Positions 52,473 through 60,227 of a DNA stretch of 64,000 nt are shown piece after piece (position 1 is the stretch's first letter; every line of letters starts with the position of its first letter). Under the pieces are notes generated by a model, which was not told the origin of the DNA, did not search any database, and saw only the letters and a list, made by a program, of their open reading frames with translations. The position numbers and the translations under genes are program-made. Origin of the DNA: Streptomyces griseochromogenes (GTDB taxonomy: Bacteria > Actinomycetota > Actinomycetes > Streptomycetales > Streptomycetaceae); NCBI RefSeq assembly GCF_001542625.1, contig NZ_CP016279.1, positions 5,146,001 to 5,210,000 on the forward strand, given 5' to 3'.

Positions 52473-55151
52473 CTAACCGCCCGCGCTGATGGCGAGTACT
52501 CTGCGTAGTTCATGGCGTCCTGAGATGCCCAACTTGCGGTATGCGGCGGACAGATGGAATTCTACGCACCGCACGGTGATGTCCAGTTGTACGGCGATCT
52601 GTCTGTTGCTCAGGTGCTGTGCGGCGAGTTCGGCGACGCGTCGCTGTTGGCGGGTCAATGGGCCCCAGGGTGCGTCCGAGCCGGATGGCGGGTTGATCCC
52701 TGCCAGCTCTTTGGCCGCGCGGACGGCCAGTGGTCCGGCGCCGCATCGCTGGGCCAGGGTCTCGGCCGTCACCAGGTGCTCGCGGGCCTCGTTCAATTGT
52801 CCTTGGCCGCGGCACGCCACGCCCAGGGCGTACTGCGCGTGTGCCAGCTCCAGACGTGCTGGCGACTCCCGTAGGACGGCCACCGCGTCGGTCAGCTGCT
52901 TGGTCGCCTCCGGGCCGGTGCTCGCCCGTCCCAGGGCTGCCCGTGCGGTTCCCGCTGCGCGGGGCGTTCCCCAGCGCAGTGCGGCGGCCAGCTCCTGCTC
53001 GGCCAGCTCGCGTGCCCGGCGGCGGTCACCGAGGGCGAGACAGGAAGACGCGGCCTGCGATCGCCATGGCAGCACGGCCGGGTTGTCCATGCCCCACTCC
53101 GTGAGGCTGTATCCACATTCGAGGAGGTCCCTCAGGGCGCCTTCGTGATCACCGAGAGCCATGTGGATGCGACCGCGTGCGAAGAGGACCCAGTTGTAGT
53201 GCACCTGGTCGGGAAGTTCTCCCAACAGGCCGCGCTGTGCCAGAAGTTCGTTGGCCTCCTCGGTGCCTCCCTGCTCGACGAGCGTCTCGGCCGTTCGTGC
53301 CAGGCACCATATGCTCTCGCGGGTCGGGTTCCCCGCGCTCCAGGCGTCGAGGAGGCTGTATGCCGTACGGAAGCGGTTCAGCGCGGTGTCAAGGTTCCCG
53401 GACATCCGCAAGGCGACGCCGCGCAGGAGCATCACGGCGGCCCGGTCGCAGTGGGACCCCTTGCCCACGGCGTTCGTCTCCAGCTGGCGCAGGGCCGCGT
53501 CGGCGTTCCCGAGTGCGTCGGCGTACAGCAGGGACAGCAGGGCGAGGTGGTACGGGCTCTGGGCCATTCCCGGGCGCGGGTCGCGCAGTGATTCCGTGGC
53601 GTGCCGTACGACGTTCGGGCGGTCCAGGCCACGCCAACTGTGGTGATGGGCGAGGTAGGCCAGCCGGGCCCGGCGCAGACGAGGGTCCTGCGGCGTATCG
53701 GCGAACAGGGTCACGGACCGGGCGGCGGCGCCGGAGACGGTGCCGAGCCGGCCGAGCGCTCCCTGGTAGGCCAGGCCGCCCAGGTGCCAGGCGGTGTCAG
53801 GGTCCGCCTCGGCCACCCATGCGGCGACCTGGTCCGCGACGGTGGTCGCTTCCTCGTCGGACTCGGCCGAGAGCAGCGCGGGCACCAGGATGAGCGCGGT
53901 GTGGGCTGCTTCGTCGGCGTCCGGTGCGTTCTCCAGGGCGGCCCGCAGCGTGGCGATTCCCGCGCAGTGGTCGAAGGCCAGTTCGGCGGTGCCGAGTTCG
54001 CGGAGCACGGCCGCGCGCTGAGCCGGTGTCGCGCGGGCTGTCAGGGCCCGGCGCAGCAGGGGCACGGCCCGCTCCGGCTGACCGCGTCCCATCGCCTGTC
54101 GGGCGGCGGATCGCAGCGTGGTCGCGGCCCAGCCGATCCGGACGACGTCGGCGCGCAGCAGATGCGCGGCCACCGTCTCGTCGGGCTCGCCCGCCTCGTG
54201 GAGCAGTTCGGCGGCGCGGGTGTGCCAGGCGATGCGCGCGCCCATGGGTACGGCGTCGAGGACGGCGGCACGCAGGACATGGTGCCGGAAGCGCAGCGGG
54301 GGCGTCTGGTCCATCAGCCCGAGCAGGATGAGGCGGTCGAGCCTGGCGGAGGCGTCATCGAGGTCGAGCCGGGCCAGGGCCGCCGCGCGGCCGAAGTCGG
54401 CGTCGTCGCCGAGGACCGCGATCGCCTGCGCCAGGGTCGTCGAGGCGGGATGGCGGCTGAGCCGGGCACCGAGCCACTCGTCGATGTCGGCCGGTGCGGG
54501 GGTGAGTCCGTCCCGGGTGGCGGCGTCGGGGGCCTGGGGGCCCGCGGTCCGGGAGAGGAAGGCGGCCGTGTCCGGTGAGGAGCGGCCCGGCGCGGGGATG
54601 CGGTGCGCCGTGGCCGTCAACTCCCGCAGGGACGCGTCCATGACGGCCGGTTCCGTCTCCTCATGTGCCAGCACGAGGACCACCGGCTTGCCGTGGACGC
54701 GCCGCATCGCGTGGGCCAGGTAGCGCAGTGACGCGGTGTCGCACAGGTCAGCGTCGTCGAGGGCCAGCAGTACGGGTTCGTGTGCCGCCAGACGTGCCAG
54801 CAACTGGTCGAACACGGGGAACATCTCGTCGGCCGGCCGTTCCTTCATGACCGTACGGGCCTGGGAGGCCGCCCAGGGGCCGCCGGGTGCCAGCAACTCG
54901 TCAAGCATCTGGTGCAGGACGCCGAAGGCGCGGTCCCGAATCGGTGGGCGGCCTCGCCCGGTCCCCACCCGGTATCCGATGTCGGCGGCGATGTCGATGG
55001 CCGCGTCGAACGGCCTCGTCCTGGCGACGCCCGGTTCTGTGCCGACGGTGATCACCGACGGCTCCGAGAGGAGCGCTCGCACCAGATGGCCGCGCAGTTC
55101 CTCGAATTCGCCCCGCAGTCCGAGGATTCCGGGTGCCGGCCTGCGGCCCAC
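52473..55151 (-). CDS. LAL-like LuxR regulator with degenerate P-loop
   Basis: An 892-residue regulator. C-terminal LuxR HTH at 832-892 (LTRQQRRVAELAAQHLSNRQ, IAVQLDITVRCVEFHLSAAY). The N-terminal ATPase has a readable Walker B (VLLALDDADLCD, 127-138), but the Walker A position reads GTEPGVARTRPF, lacking GK. ATP binding is therefore doubtful and the protein may act as a constitutive or protein-regulated activator. GTG 55151 is preceded by GAAGGAGG; the frame opens upstream to 55235 but that part overlaps a hairpin. It follows the biosynthetic operon and is its probable activator. Confidence 0.8.
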   Translation of the reverse strand: MGRRPAPGILGLRGEFEELRGHLVRALLSEPSVITVGTEPGVARTRPFDAAIDIAADIGYRVGTGRGRPPIRDRAFGVLHQMLDELLAPGGPWAASQARTVMKERPADEMFPVFDQLLARLAAHEPVLLALDDADLCDTASLRYLAHAMRRVHGKPVVLVLAHEETEPAVMDASLRELTATAHRIPAPGRSSPDTAAFLSRTAGPQAPDAATRDGLTPAPADIDEWLGARLSRHPASTTLAQAIAVLGDDADFGRAAALARLDLDDASARLDRLILLGLMDQTPPLRFRHHVLRAAVLDAVPMGARIAWHTRAAELLHEAGEPDETVAAHLLRADVVRIGWAATTLRSAARQAMGRGQPERAVPLLRRALTARATPAQRAAVLRELGTAELAFDHCAGIATLRAALENAPDADEAAHTALILVPALLSAESDEEATTVADQVAAWVAEADPDTAWHLGGLAYQGALGRLGTVSGAAARSVTLFADTPQDPRLRRARLAYLAHHHSWRGLDRPNVVRHATESLRDPRPGMAQSPYHLALLSLLYADALGNADAALRQLETNAVGKGSHCDRAAVMLLRGVALRMSGNLDTALNRFRTAYSLLDAWSAGNPTRESIWCLARTAETLVEQGGTEEANELLAQRGLLGELPDQVHYNWVLFARGRIHMALGDHEGALRDLLECGYSLTEWGMDNPAVLPWRSQAASSCLALGDRRRARELAEQELAAALRWGTPRAAGTARAALGRASTGPEATKQLTDAVAVLRESPARLELAHAQYALGVACRGQGQLNEAREHLVTAETLAQRCGAGPLAVRAAKELAGINPPSGSDAPWGPLTRQQRRVAELAAQHLSNRQIAVQLDITVRCVEFHLSAAYRKLGISGRHELRRVLAISAGG

Positions 55152-55200
55152 TGGTCCTCCTTCGGTTCTGCCTGTCACCCGCACCCGTTTGGCCGGGAAC

Positions 55201-55237
55201 GCGTGGGGGTCCGCTGCCCGCCACTGGACCCCCACGC
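55201..55237. terminator. Perfect 12-base inverted repeat after the biosynthetic operon
   Basis: GCGTGGGGGTCC (55201-55212) pairs perfectly with GGACCCCCACGC (55226-55237) around a 13-base loop. It starts two bases past the MaoC stop and ends ~50 bases before the LAL start. A strong GC hairpin without a U tract is a usual Streptomyces terminator form. It could also be an operator for the LAL gene, or attenuate read-through into it. Confidence 0.6.
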
Positions 55238-55239
55238 GC

Positions 55240-55716
55240 TCATGCGGCCGGCGCGGGCTGCGCGGCGCGCATCAACGCACGCACGTTTGCGGTGAGGGCA
55301 GCCCGGCGCCGGTTCTCGACCTCCAAAAAGGCCGAGAGCACCACCTCGGTGAAGCCGCCGGCTCGTGGCTTCACCGAGGTCAGATGGGCGACGGCACGCA
55401 CGCGTGCCCCGGCCGGTACGGGGCTGTGGAACCGCAGCTTGTCGACTCCGGAGTTGAGCATCAGTTCCACGCCGTCGATCCGGACGATCTGGTTCAGCAG
55501 CGAGGGCAGCAGGGACACGGTCAGAAAGCCGTGGGCTATGGCCCCGCCGAACGGACCGGTGCGGGCTCGCTCGGCATCGACGTGAATCCACTGATGGTCG
55601 CCGGTGGCCTCGGCGAACTGGTCGATCCGCCGCTGGTCGATGCGACACCATGGGCTCTCGCCCAGCCGGTCACCGACGGCCAGCGCCAGGTCGGCGGGGG
55701 TGTTGAACACGCGCAT
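55240..55716 (-). CDS. MaoC-type (R)-specific enoyl-thioester hydratase/dehydratase
   Basis: A 158-residue single hot-dog protein. The hydratase-2 motif FAEATGDHQWIHVDAERA gives catalytic D40 and H45, followed by GPFGGAIAHGFLTVSLL. In this operon it would dehydrate 3-hydroxyacyl-ACP to trans-2-enoyl-ACP, taking the place of FabZ/FabA. The start overlaps the enoyl reductase stop (TGATG), so the two are co-translated. Last gene of the biosynthetic run before the hairpin. Confidence 0.87.
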   Translation of the reverse strand: MRVFNTPADLALAVGDRLGESPWCRIDQRRIDQFAEATGDHQWIHVDAERARTGPFGGAIAHGFLTVSLLPSLLNQIVRIDGVELMLNSGVDKLRFHSPVPAGARVRAVAHLTSVKPRAGGFTEVVLSAFLEVENRRRAALTANVRALMRAAQPAPAA

Positions 55717-56585
55717 CACGCAGGCTCCTTCACCGCTGCCGGGGCATTGCCGGGCCCGTCCTGGGAGGACGGCGCACCGATCGCGTGCGCCCCACCGTCG
55801 ACGTGCAGCACTTCCCCCGTCACCGCGGGCAGCCAGCCCGACAGCAGCGCGCACACCACCCGGCCGACGGGTTCGGCGTCGCCGACATCCCAGCCGAGAG
55901 GCGCCAGCCGGGGCCACAGCTGCTCCGAAGCCGCGAAACCCTCGATGGACTTGGCGGCCATCGTCCTCAGCGGCCCGGCGGCCACCAGGTTCACCCGTAC
56001 TCCCTGGGGGCCCAGCTCCCGGGCGAGGTAGCGGCAGCAGCTCTCCAGAGCGGCCTTGGCGACGCCCATCCAGTCGTAGCCCGGCCAGGCCCGGTCGGCG
56101 TCGAAGTCCAGTCCCACCAACGACCCGTGCTCGGACGCGGCCAGCAGCGGACCGAAGACCCGGCCGAAGGCGGCGAACGAGTAGGTGGACACATGGAACG
56201 CGGTGGCGACGTCCTCCCACGCGGCGGTGAGGAACCCTCCGCCGAGCGCGGAGGCTGGTGCGAAGGCGGCCGCGTGGACCACCCCGTCGAGCCGGCCCCA
56301 GCGCCGCCGGAGGTCCTCGGCGACCCGTTCGAGGTGCTCCGGCTTCGTCACATCCATCTCAAGGACGTCACAAGGGGCCGGCAGCCGCTCCGCCACCGCG
56401 CGCGTGATCCCCAGCCCGCGGCCGAACCCGGTGAGCACGACCTCGGCTCCCTGCTCCTGGGCGATCCGGGCGATGCGGTATGCGATCGAACTTTCCGTGA
56501 GCACCCCGGTGACGAGCAGTCTCTTGTTCTGCAACAACAACTGTCCATGCCTTCCTGTGCGAGAGGTGAACTGCCGCCGTTTCAC
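55716..56585 (-). CDS. Enoyl-ACP reductase, FabI/InhA type
   Basis: A 289-residue short-chain dehydrogenase close to mycobacterial InhA: KRLLVTGVLTESSIAYRIAR, IAQEQGAEVVLTGFGR and the catalytic YDWMGVAKAALES (Y170, K177). It should reduce trans-2-enoyl-ACP with NADH, completing each elongation cycle. GTG 56585 overlaps the KAS II stop (GTGA); a TTG at codon 16, preceded by AGGAAGG, would give the normal family N-terminus and may be the real start. The C-terminus has ~20 extra residues rich in Pro/Ala. A dedicated FabI may also confer self-resistance if the product inhibits it. Confidence 0.88.
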   Translation of the reverse strand: MKRRQFTSRTGRHGQLLLQNKRLLVTGVLTESSIAYRIARIAQEQGAEVVLTGFGRGLGITRAVAERLPAPCDVLEMDVTKPEHLERVAEDLRRRWGRLDGVVHAAAFAPASALGGGFLTAAWEDVATAFHVSTYSFAAFGRVFGPLLAASEHGSLVGLDFDADRAWPGYDWMGVAKAALESCCRYLARELGPQGVRVNLVAAGPLRTMAAKSIEGFAASEQLWPRLAPLGWDVGDAEPVGRVVCALLSGWLPAVTGEVLHVDGGAHAIGAPSSQDGPGNAPAAVKEPA

Positions 56586-57820
56586 ACGGCGTTGAAGACG
56601 AGCACCGCGTTGAGCCCGCCGAAACCGAAGGAGTTGCTGATCGCGGTGCGTACGGGCATGGTGCGGGGCGCCTTCGTGACGATGTCCAACTGGACCTGTG
56701 GGTCGGGGCTGTCGAGGTTCGCCGTCGGCGGTACGACGTTGTGCCGGACCGACAGGACCGTGCAGACCGCCTCGATGGCACCCGCCGCGCCGAGGGTGTG
56801 ACCGAGGGCGCCCTTGACCGAGGTCACCACGGGCCGGTCGCCGAAGATCCGCCGGATCACCTGGGCTTCGGCGGCGTCGTTGAGCGGTGTCGACGTGCCG
56901 TGCGCGTTGATGTGATCCACCTGCTGCGGCGGGATTCCGGCGTCGGCCAGCGCCATCCGCACCGCTTGTTCCACTCCGGCCCCGTCGGCCCGGGGCGCCG
57001 TGGGGTGGTAGGCGTCCGCGGATGCCCCGTAACCGCTGAGCAGGGCCAGTGGCTGGGCTCCGCGGGCGCGGGCGTCGGCGGCCCGTTCCAGCACCAGCAT
57101 CCCCGCCCCCTCGGCGGCCACGAAGCCGTCGCGGCCGTCGTCGAACGGCCGGGACGCGGCGGCCGGGTCGTCGCCCCGCTTCGACAGCGCACCCAGCTGA
57201 TGGAAGCCGGCGATGATCGTCGGACTGATCGCCGACTCGGTGCCGCCGGTCACAACCACGTCACACACGCCGGATCGCAGCAGGTCGCGAGCCGTTCCGA
57301 TGGCGGTCGCGCCGGAGGCGCACGCGGTCACCGTGGTGATGTTCGGTCCGGTGGCCCCGCAGTCGATGGAGAGGAAGCCGCCCAGCGAACTCTGCCCCAT
57401 CTGCGGGATCAGCACGGGGGACACCTTCCCCGCCCCTTCGGAGTCCAGCGTGCTGCGCGCCTCCTCGAACAGCTTGGTCCCGCCGAGCGCGTTGCCGACG
57501 ACGATGCCCACCCGACTGCCGTCCCAGCTCTTCGGATCGAGGCCGGCGTCGGCGAGCGCCTCGCGGGCGGCCACCAGCCCCAGGTGCACGAAGCGGTCCT
57601 GCCGCCACGCGATCCGTCGGCCCAGCAGCTGGTCGGCGTCGAATCCCGGCACACGGCAGCTGAAGTCGACGGGAAGGCCCGCCAGTTCGGGATCAGCCGA
57701 AGCGGCGGTGGATTCGCCCCGCAGGATCAGTTCCCAGCTGGGCCACACTCCTACGCCCCCCGGCGTGACCAGGCCGACGCCGGTCACCGCGACGTCGCAC
57801 CGCGTGTGTCGGTACGACAT
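56582..57820 (-). CDS. Beta-ketoacyl-ACP synthase II (FabF-like)
   Basis: A 412-residue thiolase-fold condensing enzyme with full catalytic set: C167 in TVTACASGATA, H307 in INAHGTSTPLNDAAE, K336, H341 in GALGHTLGAAGA. It elongates acyl-ACP with malonyl-ACP. Start ATG 57820 overlaps the ACP stop (TGATG). With its single complete KS and no chain-length factor it is FAS II-like rather than aromatic type II PKS. RedR of prodiginine biosynthesis plays the equivalent role with RedP and RedQ. Confidence 0.9.
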   Translation of the reverse strand: MSYRHTRCDVAVTGVGLVTPGGVGVWPSWELILRGESTAASADPELAGLPVDFSCRVPGFDADQLLGRRIAWRQDRFVHLGLVAAREALADAGLDPKSWDGSRVGIVVGNALGGTKLFEEARSTLDSEGAGKVSPVLIPQMGQSSLGGFLSIDCGATGPNITTVTACASGATAIGTARDLLRSGVCDVVVTGGTESAISPTIIAGFHQLGALSKRGDDPAAASRPFDDGRDGFVAAEGAGMLVLERAADARARGAQPLALLSGYGASADAYHPTAPRADGAGVEQAVRMALADAGIPPQQVDHINAHGTSTPLNDAAEAQVIRRIFGDRPVVTSVKGALGHTLGAAGAIEAVCTVLSVRHNVVPPTANLDSPDPQVQLDIVTKAPRTMPVRTAISNSFGFGGLNAVLVFNAV

Positions 57821-58059
57821 CAGACCTCCCCGCCCTTCTCCTCGATCACCCGGGCCAGGTCGGCGACGGTGTCCTCCGAGGACACGTCGTCCTCGGAGAC
57901 CTGAACGCCGTACTCCTTCTCCGCGACTAGGCCGAACTCGACCATGGCCAGCGAGTCCAGATCGAGGCTCCGCAGCTTCGCCTCGGGGCGGATCTCCTCG
58001 GTGGGGATGCCGAATCGCTCCGAGAGCAGGGCGGTCATGTGGTCGAACAGGGCGCTCAT
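57820..58059 (-). CDS. Acyl carrier protein
   Basis: A 79-residue acidic four-helix protein. The 4'-phosphopantetheine site is S36 in LRSLDLDSLAMVEFG. ATG 58059 follows GGAG. Between KAS III and KAS II, exactly as in redP-redQ-redR and other dedicated starter-chain systems. It carries the growing chain for this cluster. Confidence 0.92.
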   Translation of the reverse strand: MSALFDHMTALLSERFGIPTEEIRPEAKLRSLDLDSLAMVEFGLVAEKEYGVQVSEDDVSSEDTVADLARVIEEKGGEV

Positions 58060-58133
58060 GGGGACTCCTCAATCGTGTTGATCGTGCGGTGGTGAAAGGA
58101 AAGGTGTTGATGAGGACGGCTCATGACGGCCGG

Positions 58134-59141
58134 TCAGTAAACCGGCGCGCAGTCGGGCCACTGCAGTACGGTGGAACCCCAGGTCAGCCCGCCGCCGAAG
58201 GCGCTCAGCAGTACCCGGTGGCCCGGCCGGATGAAGCCGTCCGCCACCGCGTCGGCCAGTGCCAGCGGGACCGAGCCCGCAGCCGTGTTGCCGACCCGGT
58301 CGATATTGCGCACCAGCCGTCTCTCGTCCAGTTCGAGACGGGCCGCGACCGAGGCGAGGATCCGCGCGTTGGCCTGATGGGCCACGAAGCGGTCCACGTC
58401 CTCGATCCGCCAGCCGGATTGCTCCAGCACACGCTGGGAGGACTCGGCCATCCGGAGCACGGCCTGACGGAAGACCGCTTTGCCGTCCATCCGGAAGTAG
58501 TGGTCCGCTTCGGCCGTCGGTCCTTTGCTGGAGCGTTGGCGCGACCCTCCGGCCGCCACCGCGACCAGGTCGGCCAGATCACCGTCGCTGCCGAGGTCGA
58601 ACGGTCCGATCGCGCCGGGTTCCTGCGGGGCACCTGCGCGCAGCACCACGGCGCCCGCCCCATCGCCGAAGATCGCGGTGGTGGTGCGGTCCTGGGGGTC
58701 GAGGATCGTGGTGAAGGCATCGGCTCCGATCACCAGGACCCGCCGGGCAATCCCGGAGCTGATCAGCCCGGTGCCCGCAGCCAGCGCGTAGACGAACCCG
58801 GTACAGACCGCCGCGACGTCGAAGGCCGCGATACCGGTCAGCCCCAGGCGGCTGGCCACCTCCGGAGCGGTCGCCGGGCATGGGCGGTCCGGTGTGGTAG
58901 TGGCCAGGACGAGCGCGTCGGCATCGGGTCGCCCGGACGACCGCAGCGCGCGTTGTCCTGCCCGGACAGCCAGCTCCGACGTGGACACGCCGGGATTCAC
59001 CACATGGCGCCGGCTGATGCCGGTCCGGGTCCGGATCCATTCGTCGGAGGTGTCCAGACGCCGGGCCAGCTCCTCGTTGGTCACGGCTCGGGGCGGAACC
59101 CATGAGCCGATCCCGCATACGACGGCGGCGGGCGCCTTCAT
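58134..59141 (-). CDS. Beta-ketoacyl-ACP synthase III (FabH-like)
   Basis: A 335-residue KAS III with the triad C113 (DVAAVCTGFVYAL), H255 (FVAHQANARIL), N285 (DRVGNTAAGSVPLAL). It starts chains by condensing an acyl-CoA with malonyl-ACP and so sets the starter unit, which the sequence does not reveal. ATG 59141 overlaps the flavin reductase stop by ATGA; the longer upstream frame is unlikely. The substrate-binding loop near 190-215 is longer and more polar (RQRSSKGPTAEADHY) than in typical FabH. Confidence 0.9.
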   Translation of the reverse strand: MKAPAAVVCGIGSWVPPRAVTNEELARRLDTSDEWIRTRTGISRRHVVNPGVSTSELAVRAGQRALRSSGRPDADALVLATTTPDRPCPATAPEVASRLGLTGIAAFDVAAVCTGFVYALAAGTGLISSGIARRVLVIGADAFTTILDPQDRTTTAIFGDGAGAVVLRAGAPQEPGAIGPFDLGSDGDLADLVAVAAGGSRQRSSKGPTAEADHYFRMDGKAVFRQAVLRMAESSQRVLEQSGWRIEDVDRFVAHQANARILASVAARLELDERRLVRNIDRVGNTAAGSVPLALADAVADGFIRPGHRVLLSAFGGGLTWGSTVLQWPDCAPVY

Positions 59142-59680
59142 GAGGCGTGCTCGATCGCCGCCGGGTGCAGCCGGCCACCGAAGTAGAGCAACGGCCGGCC
59201 CATGCCGTCGGCTACCGCCGTGACACCGGCCAGGACCAGTTCGTGGTCGCCGGCCCGGATCCGCCGCCGCGCCCGGCACCACAGCCATCCCACCGCGCCG
59301 GCCAGCACAGGAGTGCCGTCCACGCCGGATTTCCAGGACACTTGGTCGAACTGGCGCGCTCCGGGCTGGCGACGCCGGTCGGCGAAGTGCCGTGCCAGCG
59401 CTGTCTGTTCACTGGAGAGAACATTGACGGCGAACCTGCCACGCGGGCCGATCAGGTCCAGCAGCACGCTCTCCCGCTTCAGGCACACCGAGACCAGGGG
59501 CGGAGCCTGGGAGACGAAGGTGAACGAGGTCACCGTCGCCCCGTGCGCGGACACCCCCTGGCCGGTGGTCACCACCGAGACCCCGGTGGCGAACTGCCGT
59601 ACCACCTTCCACAAGCGGTCCGGATCAGGCGCGGACTCTGGTGCCGGGGCTGCCTGTAGAGGCCCGGCGGGCGAGGCCAT
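59138..59680 (-). CDS. NAD(P)H:flavin oxidoreductase (flavin reductase domain)
   Basis: A 180-residue flavin reductase-like FMN-binding split barrel: RLWKVVRQFATGVSVVTTGQ, GATVTSFTFVSQAPPLVSVC, GRFAVNVLSSEQTALARHFA, AGDHELVLAGVTAV. It would supply reduced FMN/FAD to a partner monooxygenase. The likely partner is the acyl-CoA-dehydrogenase-like flavoprotein three genes upstream, as in VlmR/VlmH of valanimycin biosynthesis. ATG 59680 (TGATG overlap) or GTG 59683 (GTGA overlap) are both possible starts; translation is coupled on both sides. Confidence 0.85.
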   Translation of the reverse strand: MASPAGPLQAAPAPESAPDPDRLWKVVRQFATGVSVVTTGQGVSAHGATVTSFTFVSQAPPLVSVCLKRESVLLDLIGPRGRFAVNVLSSEQTALARHFADRRRQPGARQFDQVSWKSGVDGTPVLAGAVGWLWCRARRRIRAGDHELVLAGVTAVADGMGRPLLYFGGRLHPAAIEHAS

Positions 59681-60195
59681 CACCGGCCTTCCGCCACGAC
59701 GCGCACGCCCTCACCCGGCGCCGCCAGGTCGGTCAGCGCCTCGCCGCCGACGACGACGGTGACCTCTCCGAAGAGAGCGGCCAGTACGGAGCAGATCGAC
59801 CGCTTGATCACCCGCTCGGCGGGCGGGTCCATGATCCCGGCCAGGCTGTCGATGCCGAAGTCGTAGGTGGCCTCGAAGGTGATCTCGCAGCCCGCCTCGA
59901 CCCCGTCGAGCTGCCAGGTGCCCTCGAGCCGCTCGAAGTCGCCGTCGATCTGATCGAACACCACCCGTCGCTGGACAGGGTCGATCACATCGCGCTCGGA
60001 CCACTTCATGATCCCTCGCCGGAAGTTGACCTCCCACTCGCTGACCCGCGGCTGCCCGGGTTCCGGTGCGGGGTGGACGCGCACCGACCGCACGTCCTCG
60101 GCCAGAGTCGAGTACTCGGTGAAGTCGACGAGTCTTTCGAATGCCTTGTCCGGGTCGTCGGCGGGCACCGTGGTCCGCAGGTGAATGGTCCTCAT
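59680..60195 (-). CDS. SRPBCC (START/polyketide-cyclase-like) protein
   Basis: A 171-residue helix-grip protein: MRTIHLRTTVPADDPDKAFE, RLVDFTEYSTLAEDVRSVRV, then SEWEVNFRRGIMKWSERDVI and FERLEGTWQLDG. The family includes aromatase/cyclases, CoQ-binding COQ10 and lipid carriers. In a linear fatty-acid-type cluster it may bind a hydrophobic intermediate or catalyse a cyclisation or N-N/N-C condensation; no catalytic residue can be assigned. AGGAG lies seven bases before ATG 60195. Coupled to the flavin reductase. Confidence 0.8.
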   Translation of the reverse strand: MRTIHLRTTVPADDPDKAFERLVDFTEYSTLAEDVRSVRVHPAPEPGQPRVSEWEVNFRRGIMKWSERDVIDPVQRRVVFDQIDGDFERLEGTWQLDGVEAGCEITFEATYDFGIDSLAGIMDPPAERVIKRSICSVLAALFGEVTVVVGGEALTDLAAPGEGVRVVAEGR

Positions 60196-60227
60196 CGGGT
60201 TCTCCTCGCTCTGGTCCGGTCGGGTCG

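Noticed and set aside
52473..55235. Upstream GTG at 55235 as start of the cluster LAL gene
   Set aside because: It would place the hairpin inside the coding sequence and lacks a ribosome site, whereas GTG 55151 is preceded by GAAGGAGG.
56582..58072. ACP-KAS II fusion suggested by an open frame starting at 58072
   Set aside because: The extra N-terminus is the wrong frame of the ACP gene; the ACP stop and KAS II ATG overlap as TGATG.
57213..59105. 630-codon plus-strand frame across the ACP and KAS genes
   Set aside because: Crosses three well-identified genes on the other strand and has no domain-like sequence.
58134..59288. Longer KAS III starting at 59288
   Set aside because: The added N-terminus is unlike any FabH and overlaps the flavin reductase; ATG 59141 gives the normal start and an ATGA overlap.
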